Origin: an uncultured Chloroflexus sp.
Lineage (GTDB): Bacteria; Chloroflexota; Chloroflexia; Chloroflexales; Chloroflexaceae
Direction: 5' to 3'
Length of the DNA: 64,000 nucleotides
NCBI RefSeq assembly: GCF_937951745.1
Contig: NZ_CALFBQ010000047.1
Span: 1 to 64,000, forward strand
Made by a program: the position numbers and the translations under genes. The notes under the pieces were generated by a model. The model ran no database searches and was not told the origin of the DNA. It worked only from the letters and a program-made list of their open reading frames with translations. Below are positions 33,342 to 44,188 of the stretch, one piece after another. The first letter of the stretch is position 1. Every line of letters starts with the position of its first letter.

Positions 33342-35063
33342 ATGTCAGCTCGCCGCCAACGCTGGGAATTCCGCCCGCCAGCGCCTGCCGATGTTAGCGA
33401 ACGTCTTGGTCTGCCTCCGTTACTGGCGACGTTGCTTTACCAGCGTGGCTTGCATGATCCCGCCGCGGCCAGCGCCTTTCTCGCCGCCGATTACGCTGCC
33501 GGTCTGCACGATCCATTTCAAATGCGCGGTATGGCTGAGGCCGCGGCCCGGATCGCCGCAGCCATCGATCGCGGTGAGTTGATGACGGTCTATGGCGATT
33601 TTGATGTTGATGGGGTGACGGCAGTCGCGTTGGTAACCCAAGCGATTGGCGCAATGGGCGGGCGGATCCGACCATACATTCCGCATCGCGCTCGCGAGGG
33701 GTATGGCTTGAACAACGTTGCGATCGGCCAGTTGGCCGCCGATGGAGTGCGCCTGCTGATTACGGTTGATTGCGGCATCTCGAATCACGCCGAAGTGGCC
33801 GATGCGAACCGGTTGGGGATCGACGTGATTGTCACCGACCACCACCATCCGCCTACCGAACTGCCGCCAGCGTTGGCAGTCGTTAATCCCAAGCAACCCG
33901 ATTGCGCGTATCCATTTAAAGAGTTAGTCGGTGTTGGGATTGCGTTCAAGCTCATCCAAGCATTGGCGCGCAACGGCAAGCGTCCGGCCAATTTGCGCGG
34001 GCGCGATATGCTCGATCTGGTGGCGCTGGGAACGGTGGCCGATATGGGGCCATTGCTCGACGAGAATCGGGTCTTAGTGCGGGCCGGCCTCATCGCGCTG
34101 AACGAGACGACGCGTCCCGGCGTGCGTGCGCTGATGGCCGCCGCCGGATTAGCGCCGGGGTTGATCGATAGCGGCGCAATCGCGTTTGCGCTGGCCCCGC
34201 GCCTCAATGCCGCCGGCCGGCTCGCTGAAGCTCGCCGCGCCTACGAGTTGTTGCTGGCCAGCGATCGGGAAACTGCCGATGGGTTAGCCGCCGAATTGAA
34301 TGCGACCAATCGCGAGCGACAGGCGCTCACTCGCCAGTTACAGGCGCGAGCCGAAGAGCTGGTCGCGCAGAGCGGGCGGGCCAAGCAACCGTTGATTGTG
34401 CTCGCCAGCCCTGAATTCAACGCCGGTGTGATCGGGCTCGTCGCGGCTCGTATCGTCGAGACCTACTACCGGCCGGTGGTGGTGATCGAGCAAGGTAGCG
34501 AAACCTCACGCGGTTCGGCTCGCTCGATCCCCGGTTTGAGTATCATCGATATCTTCGATCAATGTGCCGACCTATTCGTGCGCTACGGCGGCCATGCTGC
34601 GGCAGCCGGCTTTACCATTACCACTGCGCAGATTCCGGTGCTCGAACAGCGATTGATCGCTCTAAGCCGGCAATATGTGCGCGATGACCAACTGGTGCCA
34701 CGGCTGATGATTGACGCAGTAGTACCGCTGACCGAGCTATCGTGGGAACTATACGCCGGCATCCAGCAGCTTGAGCCGTTTGGGCAAGGCAACCCGCAGC
34801 CGATCTTGATGGCGCCAAACGTGACTGCCATTGACCCCCAGCCGACCAGCGATGGCGCCCATCTGCGCATGCGGGTGCGCGCCGGCACGAGCATGTTCGA
34901 GGCGATTGGCTTTCACTTTGGCCACTTCGCCGAGGCGTTGCAGCGATACCCAACGATTGATCTCGCCTATCAACTAGCCGTTGATGAATGGAACGGGCAA
35001 CGGCGCATGCGGTTGCTGGTGCGTGATTTTCGGCGCGCGGGAGGCGGGCGGAACGGTGGCTGA
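33342..35063 (+). CDS. recJ: Single-stranded-DNA-specific exonuclease RecJ
   Basis: 5'-3' exonuclease on single-stranded DNA in recombination and repair; 573 residues. DHH phosphoesterase motifs: GDFDVDGVTAVAL (about 84), LLITVDCGISNHAE, VTDHHHPPTELP (DHH at about 163), LVALGTVADMGPL and LAPRLNAAGRL. The DHHA1 motif GGHAAAAGFT and a C-terminal OB-type segment follow. The ATG at 33342 has ACAGGAG 8 nt upstream; a GTG at 33333 and an ATG at 33336 are closer to that site and less likely. Monocistronic by layout. Confidence 0.94.
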   Translation: MSARRQRWEFRPPAPADVSERLGLPPLLATLLYQRGLHDPAAASAFLAADYAAGLHDPFQMRGMAEAAARIAAAIDRGELMTVYGDFDVDGVTAVALVTQAIGAMGGRIRPYIPHRAREGYGLNNVAIGQLAADGVRLLITVDCGISNHAEVADANRLGIDVIVTDHHHPPTELPPALAVVNPKQPDCAYPFKELVGVGIAFKLIQALARNGKRPANLRGRDMLDLVALGTVADMGPLLDENRVLVRAGLIALNETTRPGVRALMAAAGLAPGLIDSGAIAFALAPRLNAAGRLAEARRAYELLLASDRETADGLAAELNATNRERQALTRQLQARAEELVAQSGRAKQPLIVLASPEFNAGVIGLVAARIVETYYRPVVVIEQGSETSRGSARSIPGLSIIDIFDQCADLFVRYGGHAAAAGFTITTAQIPVLEQRLIALSRQYVRDDQLVPRLMIDAVVPLTELSWELYAGIQQLEPFGQGNPQPILMAPNVTAIDPQPTSDGAHLRMRVRAGTSMFEAIGFHFGHFAEALQRYPTIDLAYQLAVDEWNGQRRMRLLVRDFRRAGGGRNGG

Positions 35064-35065
35064 GA

Positions 35066-35101
35066 CAAAAACCGCCCTGCCTTGATGATCGGCAGGGCGG
35101 T
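35066..35101 (-). terminator. Rho-independent terminator for the gmd operon
   Basis: A perfect 11-bp stem, ACCGCCCTGCC with GGCAGGGCGGT around a 9-nt loop. Read on the minus strand it is followed by TTTTTG, the expected T-tract, 24 nt after the stop of the small gene at 35125. It also lies 7 nt after the recJ stop but lacks T's on that strand. Confidence 0.82.
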
Positions 35102-35124
35102 GCATAGAGACCGGATGCGAGCGA

Positions 35125-36305
<1,181 letters not shown>

Positions 36306-36321
36306 TTATCCTCTCACATGA

Positions 36322-36873
<552 letters not shown>

Positions 36874-36874
36874 C

Positions 36875-38017
36875 CTACAACTCGCCGCGGGCCGCCGCCA
36901 CTGCCTTCTGGGCGCCTTCGGCCAACGTGGCCGCTGGGATCAGCTTAGAACCGGCCAACAGTGCCCGTCCAGCTTCTTCATTGGTGCCAACCAGCCGTGC
37001 CACCATCGGCACGTCGGTGGGCACCTCTTCGAGAGCAGCAAGGATGCCGCGCGCGACTTCGTCAACGCGGGTGATGCCGCCAAAGATGTTGAACAATACC
37101 GCCTTGACGTTCGGATCAGAGAGGATGATCTGCAACGCTGCTTTGACCTTCTCTTTGCCGGCCCCGCCGCCGATATCGAGGAAATTGGCCGGCTCGCCGC
37201 CCGACAGCTTGATCACATCCATCGTCGCCATCGCCAACCCGGCGCCGTTGACCATACAGCCGATGTTGCCGTCGAGTTTGATGTACGTAATATCGGCCTC
37301 GCGCGCGCGCCGTTCGGCTTCCGGCTCAGCAGAGGGATCGCGAAGCGCTGCTAGTTCGGGGTGGCGGAAGAGGGCGCTCTCGTCGAGCAGCACTTTCGAG
37401 TCGAGCGCAAGCAGGCTGCCGTCAGCTTTCACCACCAGCGGGTTGATCTCGGCCAGCGAAGCGTCGTTCTCGACAAAGGCCCGATACAGCGCACTGGCGA
37501 TCTGAGCGAATTGGCGAGCTTGCTTACCGTCGCGCAGCCCGATGCGGAAGGCTAGCTCACGGGCTTGAAAATCGAGCAAGCCCATCGTCGGGTGGGCGGA
37601 AATCTTGATAATTGCTTCAGGGTTCGTCTTAGCAACCTCTTCGATCTCGACGCCGCCTTCGGCTGAGGCGATCATCGTGATCCGCTTGCTGCCGCGATCC
37701 AGAATGGCTGACAGATAGATCTCGCGCTCGTAACTGACCGCTTCGGCAACCAGCACCTTCTCAACGGTCAACCCTTTGATATTCATGCCCAAAATCTGCC
37801 CAGCCACCTGCTCGGCCTCGGCTGGAGTTTGGGCCAACTTCACGCCACCCGCCTTGCCGCGCCCACCGACATGCACTTGCGCTTTCACCACCACCGGCCC
37901 GCCAATTTGTTCGGCGATGGCGCGCGCCTCGGCTGGCGTGACCGCCACTCCGCCGCCGGTCACCGGAATGCCGTAGCGCGCCAAGAGTTCGCGCGCCTGA
38001 TATTCATGCAACTTCAT
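36875..38017 (-). CDS. sucC: Succinate--CoA ligase (ADP-forming) beta subunit
   Basis: TCA-cycle enzyme that links succinyl-CoA to nucleotide phosphorylation; 380 residues. ATP-grasp domain: [79 protein letters not shown]. CoA-ligase domain: [60 protein letters not shown]. The alpha subunit gene sucD, usually directly downstream, is not here: the next gene is on the other strand. In Chloroflexia the pair may also serve the 3-hydroxypropionate bi-cycle side reactions, which is inference. Confidence 0.95.
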   Translation of the reverse strand: MKLHEYQARELLARYGIPVTGGGVAVTPAEARAIAEQIGGPVVVKAQVHVGGRGKAGGVKLAQTPAEAEQVAGQILGMNIKGLTVEKVLVAEAVSYEREIYLSAILDRGSKRITMIASAEGGVEIEEVAKTNPEAIIKISAHPTMGLLDFQARELAFRIGLRDGKQARQFAQIASALYRAFVENDASLAEINPLVVKADGSLLALDSKVLLDESALFRHPELAALRDPSAEPEAERRAREADITYIKLDGNIGCMVNGAGLAMATMDVIKLSGGEPANFLDIGGGAGKEKVKAALQIILSDPNVKAVLFNIFGGITRVDEVARGILAALEEVPTDVPMVARLVGTNEEAGRALLAGSKLIPAATLAEGAQKAVAAARGEL

Positions 38018-38102
38018 GCCAGCTCTCCACTACCCGCCGTGGGCTTGTTTCGTCGTTTAGACACAACCATGCAACTGAGATCTGTGCGTGATAACTTCGG
38101 GA

Positions 38103-38132
38103 ATAGTAGCACAGAAATCGGCGAACTGTCAA
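38103..38132 (-). promoter_or_regulatory. Strong promoter for sucC
   Basis: On the minus strand: TTGACA (38132-38127), 18 nt spacer, TACTAT (38108-38103) preceded by TGC, so it has both a perfect -35 and an extended -10. The predicted start lies about 80 nt before the sucC ATG. Confidence 0.78.
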
Positions 38133-38141
38133 ATATTTTGC

Positions 38142-38159
38142 TTGTGCAAAAGTTGTGCA
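38142..38159. promoter_or_regulatory. Direct repeats upstream of the sucC -35
   Basis: TTGTGCA occurs at 38142-38148 and again at 38153-38159, 11 bp apart (one helical turn), 9 bp upstream of the -35 box. The placement fits an activator-binding site. Confidence 0.4.
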
Positions 38160-38239
38160 TGAGGTAGATCTTTCCCTGATCCCATGCCTTGCTGCGCAGC
38201 AAAAGGATACCGCAAAATGTTTGACACTTCAAGCGTCAT

Positions 38240-39181
38240 TCAGTCGCTGGCGAGATCGTACCGCGCCACGATGCCGGTGGGAAAGCTACACGCGATCAAC
38301 TCTTCGACCAGCCCGCGCCGTTTGCCGTCACAGTTGATTTTGCGGCTGGCCAGCACCACATCCACCTCATAGGCATTGTCATATAATTGATGGGCTAGCG
38401 TCGTCGATGAATTGGAAAGCATCACGTAACAGCCGCGCGCTGCTAGTTGGTGGAAGACGGCGGCTAACCGGCGCTGCTCGGTTTCGTCGAACCCGCGCCG
38501 GGTGTAGCTGGTAAACGAAGCGGTGGGGCTGACGGGGACGTAAGGCGGGTCGAAGTAGATGAAATCTCTCGCTTGGGCATAGTCGAGCACGGCGGCGAAG
38601 TCGGCAACGCGCAGTTCGGCGTGGCGCAAGGCTCGGCTCACTTCGCGCAGGTTGTCGCTATCGACGATCAGCGGGTTTTTGTAGTAGCCGAACGGCGCGT
38701 TGAATTGGCCTTTGTTGTTGAGGCGGTAAAGGCCGTTGTAGCACGTGCGGTTGAGAAAGATGGTGCGGGCAGCGCGTTCGACAAGCGAGCGCTGGGCGAA
38801 GTCGGGCCGGCGATCCCAGCCGCGAATCTCGTAGAAGAAGTCGCGGTCGGTCGCATACGGGCGCAGACTCTGGAGCAGGTCGATCAACTCTTCGGCCTGA
38901 TCTCGCACGGCCCGATAACAATCGATCAGCTCCGGGTTCACATCGCTCAAGATCGCGCCATGCTGCAAGCGGCCTTGATTCCAGAGGTAGAAGAAGAGAG
39001 CGCCGCCGCCCACGAATGGCTCGTGATAGCGGCCAAAGCGTTCGGGAATCCGCCGTGATAGCTCTGGCAAGAGTTGGCTTTTACCGCCAGCCCACTTTAA
39101 AAATGGACGCGCAGGCACACATGGCTCCCCGGCAGGCGCGGCGGGCGCGCCCGTCCCCCAAACGCGATCGTAGGAACGCAT
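38240..39181 (-). CDS. dam: D12-class N6-adenine DNA methyltransferase (Dam-like)
   Basis: Transfers methyl from S-adenosylmethionine to adenine in DNA. The 313-residue protein has motif I FLKWAGGKSQLLPEL (about 27-41), the FVGGGALFFYL loop, DVNPELIDCYRAV, the CYNGLYRLNNKGQFNAPFG stretch typical of Dam/M.DpnIIA, and catalytic motif IV FIYFDPPYVP (DPPY at about 213). GATC is the likely target by family but is not proven. No restriction endonuclease adjoins. Its ATG overlaps the preceding TAA (TAATG), so it is translationally coupled to the DUF885 peptidase gene. Confidence 0.92.
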   Translation of the reverse strand: MRSYDRVWGTGAPAAPAGEPCVPARPFLKWAGGKSQLLPELSRRIPERFGRYHEPFVGGGALFFYLWNQGRLQHGAILSDVNPELIDCYRAVRDQAEELIDLLQSLRPYATDRDFFYEIRGWDRRPDFAQRSLVERAARTIFLNRTCYNGLYRLNNKGQFNAPFGYYKNPLIVDSDNLREVSRALRHAELRVADFAAVLDYAQARDFIYFDPPYVPVSPTASFTSYTRRGFDETEQRRLAAVFHQLAARGCYVMLSNSSTTLAHQLYDNAYEVDVVLASRKINCDGKRRGLVEELIACSFPTGIVARYDLASD

Positions 39182-40761
39182 TATAGCATATCGGTTACCG
39201 CCAGCAGCCGGCTAAGCACTGGCAAGGGCGGCGCGCCAAATGACAGTACGGCGTCGTGAAAGCGGCGTAGCGAAAAGTGTTCGCCCCAGCGTTGTTGCAT
39301 CCGTTCGCGTAGTCGCATGATCGCCAAGCGACCCACGGTATAGCAGATGACCCCCGGATCGAGCGCTGCCCGGCGCGCTTCGCGCATAGCGAGCGGTGGC
39401 TCTAGCCCGGCTTCGGCGCGAAATCGCTCGGTGGCGGCGGCGAGATCGGTCGCGCCGGTGTGCAGATCCACCGCCACGACCAGCCGGCAGGCGCGCAAGA
39501 GGGCCTCGCCAGCCACCGCCGCTGTGAGCCGGAGATCTTCTCCATCAAAGCCAGCAGCTACTGTCATCTGTTCGACATAATGCGCCCAGCCTTCGAGATG
39601 GCACACACTCCAGAAGTGGCGGGCCAACCGGCCCGGCGCGCGCGCGATAAAGGCAAGGTGCAGGTAATGGCCGGGGTAGGCTTCGTGGAGGGCGGCGACT
39701 GCCAGCGCTGGCCGGCCAAAGGCGCGCAACCATGCCGCTTGCTCGTGAACTGGCCATGTTGGATCAGGCAGGCTGACGGCCACTTGCGCTAGCCCGCTCC
39801 GCCCCGGTGGGATGAGGCTCAGCGCCGTCCAGCGGGCAAACGGCGGCGCGATCGTCACCTGTGGTAACGTTGTGTCGATCAGACTCACCAGCTCGTAGCG
39901 AGCGAGCAGGGTGCGCGCATGGGCAATCCAGCCACGCAATTCGGCTAACACCTGCTCAGCCGGCGGATGGTCGGCGGCCAGTTTGTGCAGCAGCCGGCGG
40001 TAGTCGCGGTACGGTGCGAGCGCACTCAAGATATCACGCTGCCGGCGCAGCTCAGTTTCACCCAAGGCGCGCAGCCGTTCCGGCGATAGGCTAATCTGTT
40101 CAGCCAGCCGCAGCCAATCGCTGAAGTAGGCGGCGCCAAGACCCACTTCCTCAATGGCAGCAGGCAGGTGTTCTACCTGTAAAAAATGGCTAAACGCCGC
40201 CAGCGCAGTGAGCGCTGCACGCGCAGCAGCCCGCAACTCGCGGTTGGGCAGATGGGTGCTATTGAGCGTAGCGGCGGTGAGTTGGAGTGCAATCAGCGCC
40301 TCTTCGATCGCTAGCCGGCTAAGGGGACGGCGGAGGTTGGCGCGCGCGGTTTCCAACAGGCCGGGAATAGCGCGCAGTTCGGCCAAGAGCACGTCACATT
40401 CGGCTTCATCACTGGTCTCTAACCGGCGCGGGTCAAGAAACGCCAGCCCAGCATAGTAACGGGGATCGCGGCGGTGCAGTTGTAACGTGCTCAGTTGCCA
40501 GATGGCCCATTCGAGCTGCCAACTCAACAAGGCGTGGTCGAGCTGTTCGGCGACGGTTTGGGGCGTAAGGTGCTGCAACGCCACAGCTAAAGCCCGGTAA
40601 CGGGCCAGCCGCGCCGCGATTGCCACCGGGCTATGTTCGCCGATCACCGGCGGCGGCGGCAATCCGCTCGCAGCGGCTTGCGCTGGGTGTGCTGCGGTAT
40701 ATTCGGCCAAAAAGTCATCGATCAGGCCGCTAAGAGTTGTCGCAGAGAGTGGCGCAACCAC
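39181..40761 (-). CDS. DUF885-family putative metallopeptidase
   Basis: A 526-residue, mostly helical protein of the DUF885 family. The zinc-binding region is clear: ALHEAYPGHYLHLAF (about residue 350), then CHLEGWAHYVEQMTVAAGF about 30 residues on. Conserved C-terminal stretches follow (DPGVICYTVGRLAIMRLRER, FHDAVLSFGAPPLPVLSRLL). Family members are predicted peptidases, some possibly carboxypeptidase-like; substrates are mostly unknown. No signal peptide is seen here, although many homologues are secreted. Start is a GTG with GGAGG about 10 nt upstream. It is coupled to the DNA methylase gene. Confidence 0.87.
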   Translation of the reverse strand: MVAPLSATTLSGLIDDFLAEYTAAHPAQAAASGLPPPPVIGEHSPVAIAARLARYRALAVALQHLTPQTVAEQLDHALLSWQLEWAIWQLSTLQLHRRDPRYYAGLAFLDPRRLETSDEAECDVLLAELRAIPGLLETARANLRRPLSRLAIEEALIALQLTAATLNSTHLPNRELRAAARAALTALAAFSHFLQVEHLPAAIEEVGLGAAYFSDWLRLAEQISLSPERLRALGETELRRQRDILSALAPYRDYRRLLHKLAADHPPAEQVLAELRGWIAHARTLLARYELVSLIDTTLPQVTIAPPFARWTALSLIPPGRSGLAQVAVSLPDPTWPVHEQAAWLRAFGRPALAVAALHEAYPGHYLHLAFIARAPGRLARHFWSVCHLEGWAHYVEQMTVAAGFDGEDLRLTAAVAGEALLRACRLVVAVDLHTGATDLAAATERFRAEAGLEPPLAMREARRAALDPGVICYTVGRLAIMRLRERMQQRWGEHFSLRRFHDAVLSFGAPPLPVLSRLLAVTDML

Positions 40762-41198
40762 GAATGGTAGACCTCCGAGCGCAGGTGGTTTCTAGCTCTC
40801 GATGGCACGCGAAAAGGTTGCCGGCTACTGGTCGGTTACAGCGTATGGCGGTCAAGCTGTTGTATGCCATCTCGTATCTCTAGTATCAAGATAAATGGGG
40901 GTGTCTGTCAACAGGGTTTGTTCACGGTTTTTACGATGAAGGGGAAGCTATTTCCGTTGTAACAGACTATTACCGCCAACAGGAGCGATTACTTGGGGCT
41001 GCGCCCCCTCGCCTTGACCGCCGATTACGCCCCGCTCCCCACCTGTCATTGCGAGCCGCGCTCTGCGCGGTGAAGCAAGCTCCCACAAGTACGGATTCAG
41101 CTCGCTGAGGGGGATTGCTGCGGTCGGGCGCTCACAGTCAAGCTGGGCACCGCTCCCTCGCCCTGACCGCCGATCACGCCCCGCTGTTCCCCCGTTGT
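40762..41198. repeat. Gene-free gap with duplicated 31-bp element and a GTCATTGCGAG repeat
   Basis: No gene supported. A 31-bp element containing TTGACCGCCGATTACGCCCC (41006-41036) recurs at 41155-41185 with two C/T differences. Between them lies a TGTCATTGCGAG...GAAGCAA element with inner hairpin CCGCGC/GCGCGG (about 41044-41078). A related TGTCATTGCGAG element is at 49704. The first 200 bp (40762-40980) hold nothing recognised. Confidence 0.6.
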
Positions 41199-41207
41199 TG
41201 CTATAAT
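41199..41207 (+). promoter_or_regulatory. Extended -10 promoter for the GNAT gene
   Basis: TGCTATAAT, identical to the tig element, 47 nt before the ATG at 41255; GAGGAC is the ribosome-binding site. No clear -35. Confidence 0.55.
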
Positions 41208-41254
41208 TCGGCGTAGTTCTTCAGGCAGCAATCACATATATTATTGAGGACACC

Positions 41255-42028
41255 ATGCAGATCACTATCCGGCCAGTAGCCACATACGCCGAGTATCAGG
41301 CCTGCGAACAACTTCAGCAATTGGTGTGGGGCGATGAGTTTGTGGTACCGCTCAACCTGCTGGTAACGGTGCAGCGCAATGGTGGGTTGGTGCTGGGCGC
41401 ATTTGCAGGCGACGAACTGGTGGGCTTCGTGTTTGGTTTTTTGGCCCGCACTGCCGATGGCCGCTTGAAGCATGCCTCGCATATGGCGGCGGTACGGCCC
41501 GATCTGCGCGATGCGCGCATTGGCGAGCGGCTCAAGCGGGCGCAGCGTGAGTTTGCCTTGGCGCAAGACCTTGAATTGATGACGTGGACGTATGACCCGC
41601 TGTTGGCGCGCAATGCCCATCTTAATATCCACAAACTGGGCGCGATCTGCCGCACCTATTTGCGCAATGTATATGGGCCGGAGCCAGAGCTGGTTGATGG
41701 TACGTTGCCTAGCGATCGGTTTCAGGTCGAGTGGTGGTTGGTGCAATCACCGGTGGCGCGCCCGTCTGCCGAGCAGGTAGCGGCAGCTCCTCTGATCAAT
41801 CCGTCACTCGATGCGCTGCCAGTCATTGCTGGTGAACTGGTCGCGCGTTTGCGCATTCCGCTTGATTTTAGCGCCGTGCAGCAACGCGATCCTAGCGCAG
41901 CGCAGGCGTGGCGTTACCATTTCCGGGCCTGCGCCGAAGCTGCTTTTGCCGCCGGGTATGTGGTGGTTGATTTTGGCCGCGCCGATCACCAACATGGCCA
42001 ATATACCTTGGTGCGGCCCACGTCGTAA
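41255..42028 (+). CDS. GNAT-superfamily acetyltransferase-like protein
   Basis: A 257-residue protein with an N-terminal GNAT fold: ITIRPVATYAEYQACEQLQQ, LVLGAFAGDELVGFVFGFLA and the acetyl-CoA site region HMAAVRPDLRDARIGERLKR. A family-specific part follows (LELMTWTYDPLLARNAHLNI, KLGAICRTYLRNVYG). The layout matches the predicted GNAT family often annotated COG3375, of unknown substrate. Monocistronic, between two repeat-rich or decayed regions. Confidence 0.82.
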   Translation: MQITIRPVATYAEYQACEQLQQLVWGDEFVVPLNLLVTVQRNGGLVLGAFAGDELVGFVFGFLARTADGRLKHASHMAAVRPDLRDARIGERLKRAQREFALAQDLELMTWTYDPLLARNAHLNIHKLGAICRTYLRNVYGPEPELVDGTLPSDRFQVEWWLVQSPVARPSAEQVAAAPLINPSLDALPVIAGELVARLRIPLDFSAVQQRDPSAAQAWRYHFRACAEAAFAAGYVVVDFGRADHQHGQYTLVRPTS

Positions 42029-42109
42029 GGTCGTCGTAGGGGCGCAGCGTGCTGCGTTCCTACAGCGCGGTCGGGGGGCTGGTAAGGCCGGCGGCGCGGT
42101 CGGGGGCTC

Positions 42110-44000
42110 GTGGGTGGCAACAGAATGCCATCGCGCGCACGCGCATAGTTCAGGTCGCCGTTGATTGCGCCGTGGTAGCCGATATGCGGGCAATTGGCCC
42201 GATCGAGCACGATTGAGGCATCGATGCCGACCTATTTGTTGGCATCTACCACCTGCCGTACCCATACTGCTCCGTTCGGATATGCATAGATAAGCACGCC
42301 ATTCGTGGCATCACAGTAGGCGACATGTGACCGTCCGGCTCTGTCAAGGGCCAGCGAAGCGTACCGACCCACATCACCTTCGGCAACTACCGTCTCGATT
42401 TGCCAGCCATTGCCGTTCCAACGGGCATAGTGCAAATCGCTATTCGTGGCGTCATAGTAGGCGAAGTGCAGCCAATCGTTACTATCGAGCGCCAACGTGA
42501 CACACTCGCCCACTTGACCGTAGCTATCCACCCGTTGTTGCTCCCAGCGATTGGCGCGCCGGCGCGCATACTTGAGATCGGCGTTGGTCGCATCGTAATA
42601 GGTAATATACGGCTGATCGGCACGATCGAGCGCAAGCTGGACAAACTGCCCGCTTGGCGGCGCTTGATCGACAGTCTAAACTACCCAGTACGCACCCGTC
42701 CACGCAGCGTCAGCCAGATTGCCGCTAGTGATGTGTAATACGCTAGATACGGCCGTTCGGCGCTGTCAAGGGCGAGCGAGGCGTAGCGGCCAACCAGACC
42801 GGATTGTTCAACCAGCTCGATCTGCCAGAAGCCATTGCTCGGGCGGGCATACCAGAGAGCGTTCTGATCTCAACGGTATTCGGTAAACAAGCTGAGCTGC
42901 GGTTAGTTATCTGCATCAAGGTCAAGACTGAGGGCACGGATGGCGTTGTTGGCAGCGATGACAGTTTGTTGTTGCCATGCGGCGCCATTCCAGAAGGCAT
43001 ATTGCAGGCTTGATTGCGCGACGTAGTATTCAATATGCGGCTGATCGCGCGTATCAAACGCCAGCGTCACATACCAGCCGGTGATGTCTCTGTCATCAAC
43101 GACTTGGATCATCCACCACGATCCATCCCAGTACGCATATTTCAGAACAGCATTGGCCGTGTCATAGTAGGCAAGATGAGGGTGGCCCTACCGGTCGAGG
43201 GCTTATGACAAAAATTGTCCGGCGTAGCGATCAACCGTTTGCACCTGCCACGCGCTTCCTGTCTACAGAGCATGCTGTAATGTCGCTGTCACTGCGGCAA
43301 AAAAAGCTGATGTGCGGGCGATCACTAGTGTCAAGGGCAAGGGCAACGGCGATGCCGGTATCGTGCTGGTCGACAGTCCGAATCTGCCAACGTTATCCAT
43401 CCCAGCGCGCCTACTTCAGCGCGCTATGCGTCCAGTCATAGTACGCAATATGCGCATAGCCGGTACGACCAAGGGCGGGGTATTGGCAGTGTGCGTAGTG
43501 TTGTCAACAATTGTGATCTGCCAGCCGTTAGCGGTGCGATAGGCATATTTCAACGCGCCGTTAAACCAGTCGTAGTACCCGATGTGCGGTTAATTGGCGT
43601 GATCAAGTGCGCGGGCAGCATATTCACCCACCCCGGCATTGTCATCAACGACCTCAATCCGCCAGCCGGCGGCTTCGGCATAGGCGTAATAGAGCGCGTC
43701 GCCACCAAAAGCGAGATGCGGTTGCCCGGCGGGGTTGATGCGCAAGGTACGATCACGCCGGCGGGTGAAATGGTATGGCCAATCGACCGTCGCAATCTCC
43801 CACGTTATCGTTGGAGCAGGTGAAGGCACAGGCGTGATGCCAGCCAATATCCGGCCATCGCAAATACCCACAAGTGCGAGGATAAAAGAGTCTGAAGTTT
43901 TAAAACGTTCCCCTCCCCGTCCAAATACCCACAAGTGCGAGGATAAAAGCCGTGGACAACACAATGCGCAACAACTGCGAATTCTCACAGACAGTTGTCC
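42110..44000 (-). pseudogene. Decayed secreted repeat protein
   Basis: Read on the minus strand this stretch encodes many copies of a unit of about 47 residues. One well-kept unit is LALDSNDWLHFAYYDATNSD followed by LHYARWNGNGWQIETVV; others keep PHIGYYDWFNGALKYAYR, RSHVAYCDATNGVLIYAY and PHIEYYVAQSSLQYAFWN. No frame is intact: at about 43591 a CAA codon has become TAA (DHAN-stop-PHIGYY), further on LK-stop-ARWDG-stop-RWQ occurs, and the units jump between frames. The 5' end holds a hydrophobic leader (LSTAFILALVGI) broken by a 61-bp duplication. The units look like beta-propeller blades of a secreted protein. Function of the ancestor unknown. Confidence 0.85.
43861..43949. repeat. 28-bp direct repeat, 61-bp period, inside the pseudogene leader
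   Basis: The 28 bp starting CAAATACCCACAAGTGCGAG (43861-43888) recur exactly at 43922-43949. The extra 61 bp are not a multiple of 3, so the event shifts the frame of the signal-peptide region. Confidence 0.85.
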
Positions 44001-44085
44001 TGCGCACAGCCGGGGATGCGGGAGAACAAGCAATAGTAGTACAGCACAAGGCCAATGAACCCAATCAGTACCGTGTGCAACCAGT

Positions 44086-44114
44086 TTGACACATCCCGCC
44101 GAGCACCGTACAAT
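44086..44114 (+). promoter_or_regulatory. Promoter of the glgE-treY cluster
   Basis: TTGACA (44086-44091), a 17-nt spacer, and TACAAT (44109-44114); predicted start about 44121, leaving a 68-nt leader before the glgE ATG. Confidence 0.8.
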
Positions 44115-44188
44115 CGAAAGTGGGGAAGGGTGAACGAGGCATCACCCCACGCGCAAAGTCACGATGTGTCACATTTCGAGGAGGCTCC

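Noticed and set aside
39181-39192. TGCTATAAT on the minus strand at the DUF885/dam junction
   Set aside because: It is formed by the last codons and stop of the peptidase gene and overlaps the dam ATG, so it cannot promote dam with a normal leader.
42400-43823. Several plus-strand frames of 60-110 codons over the pseudogene
   Set aside because: They are antisense to the repeat units, share no family features and change frame with the minus-strand decay.
43861-43949. Two 28-bp repeats with a 33-bp spacer, like a minimal CRISPR
   Set aside because: Only two copies, no leader or cas genes, and both copies fit the decayed coding frame of a signal peptide (FILALVG), so a local duplication explains it.
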